64,000 nucleotides of DNA from Sporodiniella umbellata (taxonomy: Eukaryota > Mucoromycota > Mucoromycetes > Mucorales > Rhizopodaceae): contig JAIXMR010000051.1 in assembly GCA_025677835.1 (NCBI GenBank), positions 1 to 64,000 on the forward strand, in the 5' to 3' direction. The notes beneath the pieces were generated by a model. It searched no databases. It was not told where the DNA came from and worked only from the letters and a program-made list of their open reading frames with translations. A program made the translations under genes and the position numbers. This document shows, piece by piece, positions 35,441 to 47,216 of this stretch. How positions within the stretch are numbered: position 1 is the stretch's first letter; every line of letters starts with the position of its first letter.

Positions 35441-35887
35441 ACACGAACAGTAGAATTTATTAGTTCAGGTGAAATCTGCATCTTTAATTTTAAAACAATG
35501 CCGTATACCAAAACTCTACTTATTTGCTTAAGCTTGAGTGCCTGTATATCAATAAAGCAAACTTGTCTCATTTGCTAAGCTATACAGTCAAAGCATACCA
35601 ACAGCAGAATATATTTTCTGAATCTAAGTGATCCTGCAGGGTCAAAGGCGTTCATTGAGATAGGAAAATAACAATAGTATAAGCTCAAAAATCTCGACAA
35701 AAAAAAAAAGGGTAGCCGCGTGTACTTATTTAAAGGATAAACTCTTTGCTTGCAAAACGCAACCTAGCTTTTCCTAACGCAAAACGAAGAGTGCCATGAC
35801 TTAAACCGATAAATAGGTTTGCGGCACCTACTTTTGGGTACACAACCTGTCTTTTTGAATAGGCGATAAGTTCCGCTTTTCGCGCTG

Positions 35888-36010
35888 TAAAATGACAAGA
35901 GCTCTGGCAGTGTTCATCAAATACCAAAAACGCTGCATTTGCTTTATCTGATTCTATTAGGGCTGGAATCCTGTCAAATTTAGCTATAAAAAGACACTCG
36001 CTGTACTGGT
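35888..36010 (-). repeat. Inverted coding-like repeat, right arm
   Basis: Same protein segment on the minus strand, with an open frame that extends to about 35730 (reads KVGAANLFIGLSHGTLRFAL). This arm is the longer and may be closer to the source. A 447-bp spacer separates it from the left arm. Confidence 0.85.
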
Positions 36011-36127
36011 TAGAGTTTGAACACAATTTTTTTATGCAGAGAAATAGCGTTGTTCTTTTCAGCTTACAGTGGCTTAAAATAATACCAGTTATACTCCGTA
36101 CTCTAAAGTGTTCAGTATCTCTTTTTC

Positions 36128-39100
36128 ATGTCCTCAAAGAATCTTGAAAATTTCAAGTTACTCTTAGTTCAGTACAAACAAAATGTTTTTCCCGACCAAG
36201 AAAATGAGCTATCGCCAATTTCGGTTTTAGAATCTTCCAACAGTCATGTTAAAATTCCTGACCAAGTAAATGATAGTAGTAGACCAAGATGATCATCTAA
36301 TTATCTTTTGTTCAGCAAATTATTGAGCTTCTATTAGCGGGATGTAAGTCGGTAGGACATTCTGCTGACATGTCTCGTCCTTTTTGCCAATTTTTTTACA
36401 AACAAATAAAACAGGTAACATCATCCAACAGTTGTCTTCAAGTGCTCATTTGCTAGATTCGAGTCAGTAGTTTTCGGCAATCACAGTTTGATTGTTGCAT
36501 AGGCTATGTTTTCACTGGCCTTGATATAGTTCAATGCAACGATCATGTGACTGACCTTCTTCGAGCTCTTAGTGCACTTGTTTTCGAAAATGTTACACAT
36601 ACCCAACGCGTTTCCTCCCGACTTTCAGAAGCTTTAATTCGTTTTGCAAAACCTACTCAACCCTTAGAAGTTAGAAGAATGGCTATCAATTGTATAGGAA
36701 ATACTTGTGCAGGCGCTGGCGTTCGCCTTCAACCACTCTATAACGATTTTTATGCTTGTCTGTTGGGAAATATCTGTCGTATTGAACGTACTAGTCAAGG
36801 TACAATAATGGTTGTTGCTCCCTCGTTAGATTTTGCAGAAACCGCGGTTCGTAAGATAGCAAGCTCTACGTTGCGATCTTTACAGTTTCTATTGGCTCAA
36901 GACAAGTCATTGATAACCAACCCTCTGTGCGACATTTTGGAAATTGTCTATGCTTTTATATTTATGCACGTGTCAGTTCAATCATATTCGCCAACCCCAA
37001 GAAATAGAGTGCTCTCGGTGCGACAGTCCCAACTTTCTTGGCGGCCGTCCATATCAACCAGTCTTAAAGCCCCAGGAACCAGCTCAGAGTCTGAACAATC
37101 CGACTCTTCTTCATTGATAGATTCTCCTAAAAGGCAACGAGACTATGCAAAAATTCGAATCAATGCTCTGCTCTGTCTTTCAGTAATAGCTCGCGTAAGT
37201 ACCAGTACGTTTCTTTATGATATCTTATATTTGGCAGTGCACACCGAAACTCTTCTATCCCTCTTGGAGCAAATTTATCCCTGATACGTTTTCGCTTTTT
37301 CTTGCAAACAACAGCTCCTCAGATAAACAGCTATCACCGGTCTATAAGTCAGATAATCAGCCTAATTCTTTGTTTACCATTCTATTGTTTGATCCTACAA
37401 TTACTGTCCGTATTGCAGTATGTAACACATTGATAGCTATGTTGGAGGGCTCCAAGCAATATCTAAGCCTAGCTATTGAAAGGTACGATGCAGTTCAAGA
37501 AAATTTCGAACTAACACATACCCATTAGTACAAAAAGTAAAAAATCGTCTTTTACTTCTTTGTCTGAAAACTTGGGTTCAATTGTACGTGATTTACACCA
37601 AGGAGTTACGTACAGCTTACAAAAAGAGCAAAACGCACATGTATTGAAATCAGTGATGCATTTGGCAACTGTTCTTGTCGAAAACTGCACGTATCAAAAA
37701 CTGTCCTCTTCGCATCTCATCTTACTTTATCATACACTTAAAGCACATTGGAAAGAGCCGGGTATTACGAACAAGACAAAAATAAAGACTACCTGCACTG
37801 ACTTTTTTTCTTCAAAAAGCTCTACATAGTTCAATTCTTCTGCTCATGGGCTCTATTTTCAGCACAGGCCAAGAAAGCCTGGAAGAGGTAGTGATCGACC
37901 TTACACATTTCTTGTTATCTGATATGACAGAAGAAAGCTATCATGTGGCGTCTGTATTGACAAAAAACTACTTTCAAGAAACTATGCCTACTTTTTGGGA
38001 GCAAGTCAAGACACAGTATGGAGAATTCCCAGTTACTCCTGGCCGTCTTCAGCTGGCCGAGGCATATTCAAGTGCAATGGTAGATGTCAAACCGGAATAT
38101 ATTCAATGGTGGCACCAAATGATTGAGCGTGACATTCAGGAAGCCCTAACCCAAGGACCCGCTATACGTGCAGCAGCATGCAACTGCTTTGCAAGTCTAC
38201 CCAAATACATATTTGAAAATATGGATGTAAATTGTGAATCCTTTTTTTTTTTTTTTTGACCAAAAAAAAAACTGACCTTTTTGATTTGAACAACAGTATA
38301 GATATCAAAGGTTAGCAATTACTTTGTTACATCCACTGGCGTCTGATTCTGAAGCGACTGTACGTGCAGCAGCATGTAGAGCTTTAGGTGTATTTGTACT
38401 CTTTCCTTCACTCCAAGAAGATTCGCTTTTTGTTTCAGGTATGATGAAAGCCATATTGGCGCAAAAAGAAGACAAGGCTACAGCAGTGCTTGTAAGAAGT
38501 AGTTGGGCGCTTGCAAACATGTGTGACGCTCTTGTTAATGAAAGGTAAGTTATTAGTGTCTAGTTAATTAAAAAAAAATTTAAACTAACAGGATAATGAA
38601 AATAGTAAAAAAAAAGAGTTTGAGTTACGAGATTATATGTCGACCTCTGAATGGATAGATGTTTTGGATTTTTCAACTAAACTATCGAAAGATAGTGAAA
38701 AGGTAAAAAAAAAAAAGGCTTGTGTCAAAAAATTTACATTACATACATGATTAGCTAAGACCAAATGCTGTGCGCGCAATGGGCAGTTTACTAAGAGTAA
38801 CACCTAAAGAATACTTTGAAAATACCCGCATTTTGTCTTTAATATCGCATGCTATGGAAGGGCTTGTGAAAAATATTGAAACAGGCTCATTAAAGGTAAC
38901 AATTGCCTTTTTTTTTAAAAAAAAAAAAAGAGGAAAAAGAAAAAAGACTCATTTTAATAGACTCGATGGAATGCCTGTCATGCAGCAAGCAATATGCTTT
39001 TGAATTCCAGTTTTCCGATCGGATTTATGGACAGAGGTGTATATCCTTGGACGCAAACAGTCTACGATGCACTGATAAAGTCACTCTTATCATGTAAAAA

Positions 39101-39368
39101 TTTCAAAGTAAGAATCAACGCTTGTCTGGCACTTTCTACCCCAGCAAGCAGAGAGAAGTATGGGAACAAAATGGAAACAATCATCTCAAGCATATCAGAA
39201 GCACTAAAAAAATGTCAAGAGAATGAAGAATACACAGAAATTAAATATAGAAATCAGCTCGAAGAGCAGGTATAAAGTGCGGACTTGACGTATCACTACT
39301 TATATTCTCAAACAATATAGATTCAATTGTCTTTCAAACACTTTCAAGACATAACACAGAAGTTATGA
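36128..39368 (+). CDS. HEATR6-like HEAT-repeat protein (DUF4042)
   Basis: A multi-exon gene starting MSSKNLENFKLLLVQ. Early exons (36128 to about 36265; then QIIELLLAGCKSVGH to about 36412) lead into VTDLLRALSALVFENVTHTQ and RMAINCIGNTCAGAG. The DUF4042 signature follows: RINALLCLSVIAR joined across a small intron (37197-37239) to CTPKLFYPSWSKFIP, then DPTITVRIAVCNTLIAMLEG and SKQYLSLAIER. Later HEAT helices include IRAAACNCFASLP and ATVRAAACRALGVF. The last exon begins after the acceptor near 39320 and ends at TGA 39368 (IQLSFKHFQDITQKL). About ten introns are implied; several contain poly-A or poly-T tracts, so the outer boundaries are approximate. The cellular role of the family is poorly known. 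Confidence 0.82.
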
Positions 39369-39658
39369 AAACACCAAGCTTGGTTTTGAAAGCTTTTAAA
39401 GTCAGCTTTATATTCAAAGGCTAGACTCATCAAAGGTCTTTTAAGCATGTCTTGTAAACAAAGTGGAAAAAACAAGCCAATAAAAATCCACCTTTAGTGT
39501 TCCTTTGTTAATTATTTGATGTACCAATTCAACACTTTTGTGATTTAAGCACTCTTCTCTATAGAAATAAAGGAACCATGTTTAGAGGAAGTCTACTAAA
39601 ATAGGAACGGTCTTTTTTTTTTTTTTTTACTTTTACTGTAGTTCTTTCATCCACATAG

Positions 39659-40418
39659 ATGACCATCATATACACGGAAACACACCTCACTTCTAATCCA
39701 GTATATAGCGAGGATCAGGCATCTTTTAATGTTGCATTGTCTAATATATCAATAGAGTGCCATATGCATCGAGATGAAAATTTGATTTATATTAAAGAAA
39801 ACAAAATACGTATAGGGGACTTAGTTGGTGTCGATGGTAAGTCTTTATATAAAGAGCTTTGGTTGAGCCCTTTTTTTTTTTTGGGTAAAAGGCGTTTTTA
39901 TGGCAGAAGCAAAGCCAGGTAGCATTTACTACATTAAAGTTTTTTCTCTTCGTCTACTTCAAGCAAGCAATAAAAAGAAACGAACAAGAATAGAGGAAAC
40001 TAGTCGAGATATTTTAACACAAATCGAAAATCGACTTCAACAAAAGTTACGAATATCGCTCGTACCAAAAGCCAACAAGCTCAGACCTAATGCAGGCTTT
40101 TACCAAGAGTTCATTGGCAGTTTTAGCGAATACTTTTTTATGCTTTATGGCAAAGTCGCTTTGGTTACTATGAGCCCTGAAAAAATGGCAGAAAGAGAAA
40201 GAATGTTGACTGTCATGAGTAAAATTTACGATCTTTTTGGCGACATGACTACTTTGGGGCTGAATGATTATAAGCTCAGCGAGTTTGTGAATACTGTAAC
40301 AGAGTTAACTTATAAAATAAGCGCAATCAGAGACACTGTCCAAGTGCCTCCAGGCTTAGTACTTGATCACCTGGTGCCTTTACCTACCGTTGTCTATGCT
40401 AATTTCATTAAAGAATAA
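39659..40418 (+). CDS. Unrecognised 234-residue protein
   Basis: Two exons (39659-39836 and 39892-40418), with GTAAGT donor and TAAAAG acceptor, close in phase to 705 nt. The N-terminal part looks beta-rich (FNVALSNISIECHMHRDENL, IRIGDLVGVDG); after the intron VFMAEAKPGSIYYIKVFSLR continues the fold. The C-terminal half is helical (SEYFFMLYGKVALVTMSPEK, KIYDLFGDMTTLGLNDYKL). No signal peptide or membrane helix is evident. It lies head to tail 290 bp downstream of the HEAT-repeat gene. Gene structure is well supported; function is not. Confidence 0.75.
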
Positions 40419-40862
40419 ATGTCTTTAGGGATAGTAACCAGCTTATCAGATCTGATTTCCAAAGACTCCAAAACGAATTCATTTCAAAACGTGTCTCTAC
40501 AATTCTATTTGTATGGGTGGAGCAGTTAAAAGCTTTATACAATTGCTGATTACTGAACGAAAAATCAGCAAATAAATTTAATCAAGCGCCAAATGTCCGG
40601 CACGGCAGCTGTACTCCGGTCAATATCGATGTCGGGCTTGGTCTTGGGTAGAGTGAGGTTTGAGAGACTTTGTTAGAAAGAGAGGGGGGTGAATCACTTG
40701 ACGATCCAAAGAAACTCGATCAGTTGAATCTTCCTCTTTTCTTGCGTATTTCTAAAGTAACGTATTATACAACAATAAGAATGGATGGATGATAGAGAGA
40801 AAAAGAGAGTTTTGGAACGATGGATTATTAATTTATACTCTAATCATATAGACTTGAGCAAA
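40419..40862. promoter_or_regulatory. Intergenic, promoter of the uL22 gene
   Basis: 444 bases with the 3' flank of the preceding gene and the likely promoter and leader of the ribosomal protein gene, which is rich in GAGA-like purines just upstream of the ATG. No individual site is claimed. Confidence 0.5.
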
Positions 40863-41598
40863 ATGGTCAGATACGCTGCTACACCCTCCAACGCCGCTAA
40901 GGGTAAGAGTTCAAAAAAAAAAAAAAAAAAAGAGATGAAATCTAATGACATTGATAGCTGCCAAGTCTAGAGGTTCTTACCTCCGTGTTCACGTACGCTA
41001 TTTTTATATACAATACTTAGAGAATATTAAGCTGATTTCTTTACCTTTCTATAGTTCAAGAACACTCACGAAGTTGCTGTTGCCGTCCAAGGTATGAAGT
41101 TGAGCAAGGCTTATGCCTACCTCAACAACGTCAAGGAACACAAGCAATGTATTCCTTTCCGCAGATTCAACGGTGGTGTTGGCCGTACCCAACAAGCCGG
41201 AGAATTCGGTACCACTCAAGGTCGCTGGCCCGTCAAGTCTGTCAAGTTCATTCTTGACCTCTTGAAGAATGCCGAAAGCAATGCCGAGGTATAATTACAA
41301 AACTGACCACTTGATAGAATAGAAAAGAAACTTATGGTTTGAATAGGCTAAGGGTTTAAATGTCGAAGAACTCACCGTTTCCAGCGTCATCGTCAACCAA
41401 GCTCCCAAGCACCGTCGTCGTATCTACCGTGCTCACGGTAGAATCAACCCCTTCATGTCTTCTCCCTCTCATATTGAAGTCATCCTCACCGAAAAGGAAG
41501 AGGTTGTTCCCCGTGCTACTGACAAGAAGGTTGTCAAGTTGAACGCTCGTCAATTGGCCCGCAACGCTCGTCTTTTGGCTGGAAAGTCTCGTGCTTAA
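40863..41598 (+). CDS. RPL17: 60S ribosomal protein L17 (uL22)
   Basis: Large-subunit protein lining the polypeptide exit tunnel. Four exons (40863-40902, 40958-40992, 41055-41288, 41347-41598) give 186 residues, the usual length. It starts [13 protein letters not shown] and continues [54 protein letters not shown] and the tunnel-loop [18 protein letters not shown]. The coding sequence is visibly richer in C-ending codons than its neighbours, as expected for a highly expressed gene. Intron 1 contains a long poly-A run. Confidence 0.97.
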
Positions 41599-41716
41599 AG
41601 ATTCTATCCAAAATAAATTAAGTTTTTAAACCTTGTAGCTCATTTAGTGTATTGGAAATGTTTTTGAAAAAAGGCCAAGAGCGAACAGAAAAAAAAGGGA
41701 AAGCATCTGTATTGGA

Positions 41717-41750
<34 letters not shown>

Positions 41751-41831
41751 GGGTATCGTTTCCTTTTCCGTGAATGCAAATAGTTGGCTTTCGTTCACCT
41801 TTGTCTGAAATGACTTATAAAAGACCGCACT

Positions 41832-42157
41832 CTACCGCCAAGTGGGAATGATGCCCTTTGCCTGGAGAGCAGAGATATAAGGTATTTCCAGTTCTGTCGT
41901 ATCAAGCTGTCAAAAGTATAACAGTTTCCATGTGAAGATTTGTTAAGTTTTATAGATTACGTGTCTAACCAACCTTCAAATGTGCATTGGAAGAAATCTG
42001 TATAAGAGTAAAAAGAAGAAGATACAAATTGTCTGCTGAAACATGTATCGTTAAGAATTTGCATTAAGCAGGCCAACATGCTACCAATTACAGCCGAAAG
42101 AACAATAGATGGTGCGAGTATTCTTATTTTAACATAAAGCTTTATCTGGAGACCCAT
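41832..42157 (-). CDS. Possible 54-residue three-exon micro-gene
   Basis: Three exons on the minus strand (42157-42092, 41997-41974, 41906-41832) close in phase. The last, LDTTELEIPYISALQAKG then IIPTWR and stop, is protein-like and is preceded by a good TTGACAG acceptor. The first exon is hydrophobic (ILAPSIVLSA) and could be a membrane segment. The GTTGGT donor of the 24-nt middle exon is weak. The exons might instead be the 3' end of a longer gene. No family was recognised. Confidence 0.28.
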
Positions 42158-42258
42158 TCATTGACAATAACAAACATATATCCTCACAAAAGCAATATAA
42201 AAATTGTAAGTTAAAAAACAGGGCTGTTATCCAAACTTGAATATTCAACAATTGGTCT

Positions 42259-43375
42259 TTATTTTTCCACTATAATGTTGTTCAGTGCTTGCATCCACTC
42301 AGAGTGGTTGCTCAGAGTAATACACTGGATCTTTAAGTTTCTGCTGAATGTTTTGATTACAATATACGGGATTTTGTTCTTTTCTTTCTTTTCTTTAAAA
42401 GAGATCACGTCAACTGGCAAAAAAAACATTTTCTTGTGTTAGTAGTTGTGTTTTTTCAAGAACGAAAGAGAAGTTACCATGCTTTGGTGGCTCGCTTAAA
42501 CGGGGCCCTGGCTCTTGTGTACTCCAATAAAGTGTTCGTTTATATGGGTAAATCCAAAAAAATCGCCTGTGTTTATTAGCAGGCAGTCCAAACTGGTGAC
42601 GACGGGTATACTTCCACATCCAGTTTCCTATGATAGTTTGTGACCAAGCTTTTTTCTCTAAAAAGTCGTCTGTTGAGGCAGTACTAGAGAAAAAGCTGCC
42701 AAGTTCGTTTACAGTTTTGTTTGAATTGAGGGAGCAGCATCTAATGCTTTCTTGTTCTTTTTTTTGTTCAAACCATGTTTCGGTTGAGGAATAACCACCG
42801 TCTGTAGAAAGAAGGTTTGAAAAGGCCAACGCACTATCTAGAGATGTTGTGGGTATATATGGTTGAGTGGCAGATGGCTCTGACTCTTCTAACGTCAGAG
42901 ATGCCTCAGAGCTATGTAATGAGAGCTGCGTGGACAAAGATTCATAAACTTCTTTTGGTTTTGGATTGTAAAGAGACTTTAGAGTTGTTATTTCGTCTTC
43001 ATGCTCAGCTCGCATTTTTTCCAGCTTTGCCGCCCATTGAATTTCCATCTGTTTGGTCTCTTCTGCCTTGATTATTTCCTGGCGACAGCTGCTTGCTTCT
43101 AGCCAGGCTACCTTGTTGTTCAATTGACGGACAGTCTTCACTAACTCTTGATTCTGTAACTGGAGTTTCTCCAGCTCATCGTTCTGACGTTCCTGCCACT
43201 CCGTATCATGCAAAAAAAAAACATTACACAAAAAACTGAAAGAAAAAAAAAAATGACTAAAAGAAAAAACAAAAAACCAAAAAAAAAAAATTGCCGTTTA
43301 TATAGCCTTCTCCTGGGAAGAACGGCGATGATGGTTGTCGCCAAGAAAGGGAGAGCTAGCGGGAGATATTAACAT
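42259..43375 (-). CDS. Num1/Mcp5-type PH-domain cortical protein, N-terminus uncertain
   Basis: The C-terminal PH domain is of the Num1/Mcp5 type: WSQTIIGNWMWKYTRRHQFG, then RRFFWIYPYKRTLYWSTQEP. It continues over a 65-nt intron (42414-42477) into VDVISFKEKKEKNKIPYIV and ends SEWMQALNNIIVEK at 42259. Num1 and Mcp5 bind membrane phosphoinositides at the cell cortex and anchor dynein or mitochondria. The upstream half is a coiled coil (RQNDELEKLQLQNQELVKTV) and a Ser-rich linker. Near 43375 a short frame MLISPASSPFLGDNHHRRSS may be the first exon, but no clean donor connects it across the poly-T-rich region 43205-43300. At roughly 300 residues it is far shorter than yeast Num1. Confidence 0.75.
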
Positions 43376-43468
43376 GCAATTAAATAAATTGTAATCAAAA
43401 CCATGCAGGTAGGTGTCATTAGAAACACTTTAATACGTTTATTCCCTTTCACTTTAATTGATTCAAGA

Positions 43469-44897
43469 CTACAACTCGTCGTGTTGAATTTTGGATGTGA
43501 GTTTAAAGTCACCTTTAAATGGCCAGGCATCTAATGCCCCCGACTGGATACGGTCTAACCATTGCTGAACATTCTTTTGATCAAAAGCCCCCACAAAGGT
43601 TCTATAGGCTTGTTTTGTAGGATGCAAAATAAACAAGGATGGGTAATCCTCAGGCAATTGAAGAAGCTGTGCAATATCTTTTGATTGGCTGGCATGGATC
43701 CATCCGTATTCATATCCATTTCTTTTCTTACTCACTTCATTCAGTACATTTACCGTGTCATTTTTGTTTTCATCGTCCGTAATAGCAATTACACAGATTG
43801 ACCCTGTGTCCAAACAGTGGCTTTTCATTGCTTGGTCTGATTCAATAGCCTCCACTAAAGTGTTTGACATAGGCATAAGCACATATATCCCTTTTACGAA
43901 AAAAAGAAAACACTACCTTTTTTGACTTTGGGCTCTGTTTTTTGCTTTGCTTCTTTTTCTGTCTCAGATCGTTTAGAGTTGTCTTGTTTTTTCAATGCAT
44001 ATTCTTGCAAGAAAGACTTGAGAGAATTACGGTTCAATTTGCCTTCAAATTTTACAGGCCCATGCTCAGGGGAAATAACAATCAAGGTAGGAAATGCTTC
44101 AACACCAAACTCAGCTGCAACACTCTTTTCAGACTGTTTCACTTCACCAACAAGCATACGGTTTTTAAACTCAATTGAAAGCGACTTGTACAAAGGAGTG
44201 GTCGTGGGTTTGTGAGTAAACAAAAGCGCCTTGGGCATGGTTTCATTCTATAGGAATCTTAGTAAGCATTTTGGCTAGACGGCTTACCTTTGTAGCCAAG
44301 AACTGATCTAAAGTGATGCTCTTCTTGGATTTGACATCTTTTTCATTCCATTTTACGAAAAGCACATCCGAGGGTTGGTTGGAAAGCAAATGATCCACAA
44401 TGGCTTTAGCGTCTCTCGGCCCCTGATAATCTAGGCATGGTTATTTAAAGTCGGATCCCGGTTTCTTTACCTGTTGCAGTTTTGCTCAGTTGCCCAGTGT
44501 TTTTGTTCTTTCTTAACTCGGGGTGGAACACTTTAATAGTAGGAAATCCCTTAATGTCATATTGGCCACAGATAGGCTTATTGGCATCCACGTCGCAATC
44601 AATAGCATTTACAGATACTAATCCTTTCAAATTTGTAGCAACTTTTTTCCATTCTGGGGCCAGACGTTGACAATGACCGCACCAAGGTGCATAGAACTCA
44701 ACTACAGCCAATTGCTATTATGCTATTTTAGTGCTCGGTTTTTTTTTTTTTGGTTTTGTTTTCATTACATTGGTGTCTAAAACTTCAGATTTAAAGTTTT
44801 GTGGTGTAAGCGAGTTGACTTGATCTTTAGCTGTATAAAATGCTTGCGATAGTACTATTTGCGTGCAAACTGTCAACAGAGCAAAGCCAAATTTCAT
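43469..44897 (-). CDS. ER protein disulfide isomerase with one CGHC site (Mpd1-like)
   Basis: A thiol oxidoreductase of the ER lumen. Five exons (44897-44769, 44714-44471, 44430-44288, 44247-43917, 43890-43469) close in phase to 422 residues. Signal peptide: MKFGFALLTVCTQIVLSQA. The first thioredoxin domain carries VEFYAPWCGHCQRLAPEW, with active-site cysteines C55 and C58 and the cis-Pro motif GFPTIKV. A second, redox-inactive thioredoxin-like domain (EFGVEAFPTLIVISPE) and a third (YPSLFILHP) follow, separated by a Lys-rich linker. The C-terminus QHDEL is an ER-retrieval signal. One CxxC site plus HDEL resembles yeast Mpd1 and the P5 group. Confidence 0.92.
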
Positions 44898-45709
44898 TTT
44901 TTTTTTAAAAAAAAAAGTATATAAATGTACACAAGTTCAATACAATACCCCGTTTCGTTTTGTTGATTTGTTTTCAGTTTATTGGCTAAAAGAGTCGAGC
45001 GGAGAAACAAGGCAGTTCCTGAAAAGACATGAAGGCGATTTTTAAAATCCACTTGGACCGGTTGGTCTTTTTTACAGCTTACCATTAACTGCTCAGTTAA
45101 GATAACACTTCCTTAGTTTTCAATTGAAATACTGTTGGATTGGATAAACAGCTGACGCATATTGCGAGAAAAGGGGTCTAAAACCATACTTCTTTGTGCT
45201 GCCACAGTATTCTTGGAAAAATTATCTTAGTATAGTGGTTTTAGAATGGATATGATACAAAATTTGGCTTTTTAGATATACATTTTTACACGCTTGCAAT
45301 AAACAATATTTGACAAAGTCTTGAGATTGCAATCAATGAAGACTTATATATAAAAACTAAGCAAAAAATAAAAACAATGTTTAAGAGATCCGTATAGTAT
45401 TAATACCCTCCGTGACAAACTAAACATAGGATCGGCTCTTAATCCAAATTTTTTTTAAAAAAACAAACACCAAAGTGTTCTTGATGCTACTAGCTATGAG
45501 AGAGAACCTACGGCAACGAGCCCCATCAATTTGTACAATAGCCAGTTAAATCAATATGACATTGAATACCAAAGTTTTCAAAGAATAGGGTTGGCAAGCG
45601 AAAATAAAAGCCGCCACCAAACTGTATGAAAAAGACTGTAAATTTTTTCTGAATGTGTAGTTCAATTCGACGCTCTTGTATTCATTTTTTTTTTTTTTTC
45701 AAGTAAATC
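44898..45709. other. Intergenic, 0.8 kb
   Basis: Promoter region of the PDI gene and 3' flank of the next - strand gene. It starts with a T-run/A-run pair (44898-44916). No coding evidence. Confidence 0.6.
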
Positions 45710-46225
45710 CTAAAGACGCATATAGAACTTGAGACCGCTCGTATTTGTGTTAAAGAGGAGCTTCAATCTACTGTTTTCCCCTGAATGCTTGGCTTGGGAT
45801 GCTTTTACTGAAAAAGCAAAGACACTCGAATTACCGTAACTCTTCTCATCTATACCCAAAAAAGTTGAAAATAAATCACATAACTTTTTGACGGCCAAAA
45901 TAAACTTTCAATAGCAACTTATTCCTCGTACCTGAAAGCTGCTCTCGGAAAATACGTCCAGATCGTCAAAATATTGAGGGGATGCTATTACACACTCTGT
46001 ATAACCTAAAAAAGAACGAAAGCAAAAACAAAACCGAGCCTTTTGCTTTTTATTGTTGTGCAGATACTCTTATGAGCTATTATCGGCTCCCGTACGCCTG
46101 GGTTCTTTGATCTATTGAAATAGGCGGCCAAGAGATGGTTTACAGACAAAACCCATGAAATATACTGCCTCATCATTGTTTCTTAATTTATTCTCACTAT
46201 CTTCAACTTTAACATTACGATACAT
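45710..46225 (-). CDS. Unrecognised 109-residue protein, three small exons
   Basis: Exons 46225-46144 (82 nt), 46005-45932 (74 nt) and 45883-45710 (174 nt) close in phase. They start MYRNVKVEDSENKLRNNDEA and continue VYFMGFVCYTECVIASPQYF, then DDLDVFSESSFQ, LCDLFSTFLGIDEKSYGN and the end LLFNTNTSGLKFYMRL. Donors are GTAAAC and GTACGA; acceptors TTTTAG and AAAAAG. A TATATAAG element lies 42-49 nt before the ATG. No signal peptide is present. It lies in tandem downstream of nothing related. Gene structure looks complete; I do not recognise the family. Confidence 0.62.
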
Positions 46226-46266
46226 GCTCTCGTTAAAATACTGAGCTCTTCAAATGTCTCTCCAGC

Positions 46267-46274
46267 TTATATAC
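46267..46274 (-). promoter_or_regulatory. TATA-like element before the 109-residue gene
   Basis: GGTATATAAGC on the minus strand, just over 40 nt upstream of the proposed ATG at 46225. Confidence 0.4.
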
Positions 46275-46459
46275 CCGCTTTGACTGTAGACTTGCAATGA
46301 ACAACCCCAGATAGTTCTAACAAGACCAATCAGTGGTGTAAAATAGGTCCCTAACGCCACTAATATTCCCAAATCCCACTTTATTTTACAGACTATCAAT
46401 TGGTTGTTGGCGGGAGCGCTGTATTAATGGATTTAGTCATAGTACATGACTAGAAAAGA

Positions 46460-47216
46460 ATGAGTAAGGAGCTTTCTATTTTTGGTAAGCTGAAAGATCG
46501 GTCAATAAGTCTCTAGTGTTGGGTCATTAGCAATCAGTCCTACTGTACTTGAAGATCTATCTCGAGTTTAGGTAGCCAACGTATTATTTGAGTTGGTGAC
46601 TAAACTAAGCCTCATGTACATAAGTAGCTCTTTTTTCTTAGTGCATGTTTTGTTCTTCAAAAGACATCAGGAGATTCAATTTCAGTGTCACAAGACAATA
46701 TTTTTGATTGTAATCTAACTGTAGCGTTGTTACTGTAAAAGAGAGAAACTCCGACGTATTTCCTTTCTTCTTTTTTATTTGTTCTAAGGGATGTGGAGGA
46801 AAAGAGATGTTGCACTAGTAGACATGTATAAAAACAATTTACAGGAGACGACAGCTTATTCAAAAAGCTCAGGGAACTACCAAAAAAGAGGCTCATCAAT
46901 ATATACTGGAGACGACTTTGATGTATTTGGAAAAGAACAAACACTTTCACCTTTTGCAGCACTCTACGATGTAGAGCCCTATATTTCTACACCAATAGAA
47001 GAGAAAGAGCTGAAAATATCTCGAGAGTTCAAAAGAGGGCAATGGGAAGCTTTGTTGGACAGCACAGTGATTATCAAAAAGCGAAAAGTAAATCCAATAC
47101 AAGGAACTACTGATCTCTTTTCTAAGACAACCTCGTCCTTCCACACCCCACCTAATATTTTTATGGCTCGTCATCACCAACCACTAGATAGTTCTATAGA
47201 CTTGGAATATTGTTAA
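46460..47216 (+). CDS. Unrecognised acidic/basic protein, 141-150 residues
   Basis: The main exon (46789-47216) encodes MWRKRDVALVDMYKNNLQET, then TGDDFDVFGKEQTLSPFAA and ends SSIDLEYC. The fragment KREFKRG/IIKKRK is basic and may serve nuclear targeting. An upstream mini-exon at 46460-46484 (MSKELSIFG, donor GTAAGC) joins in phase through a TCTAAG acceptor to give 150 residues, but that 304-nt intron is long for this genome. Without it the ATG at 46791 gives 141 residues. No domain was recognised. Confidence 0.55.

Larger units (their letters stand above)
34457..36127. other. Intergenic with an inverted coding-like repeat
   Basis: It holds the 6PGDH promoter (TATAAA on the minus strand near 34560) and the two repeat arms at 35318-35440 and 35888-36010. 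Otherwise nothing was recognised. Confidence 0.6.
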
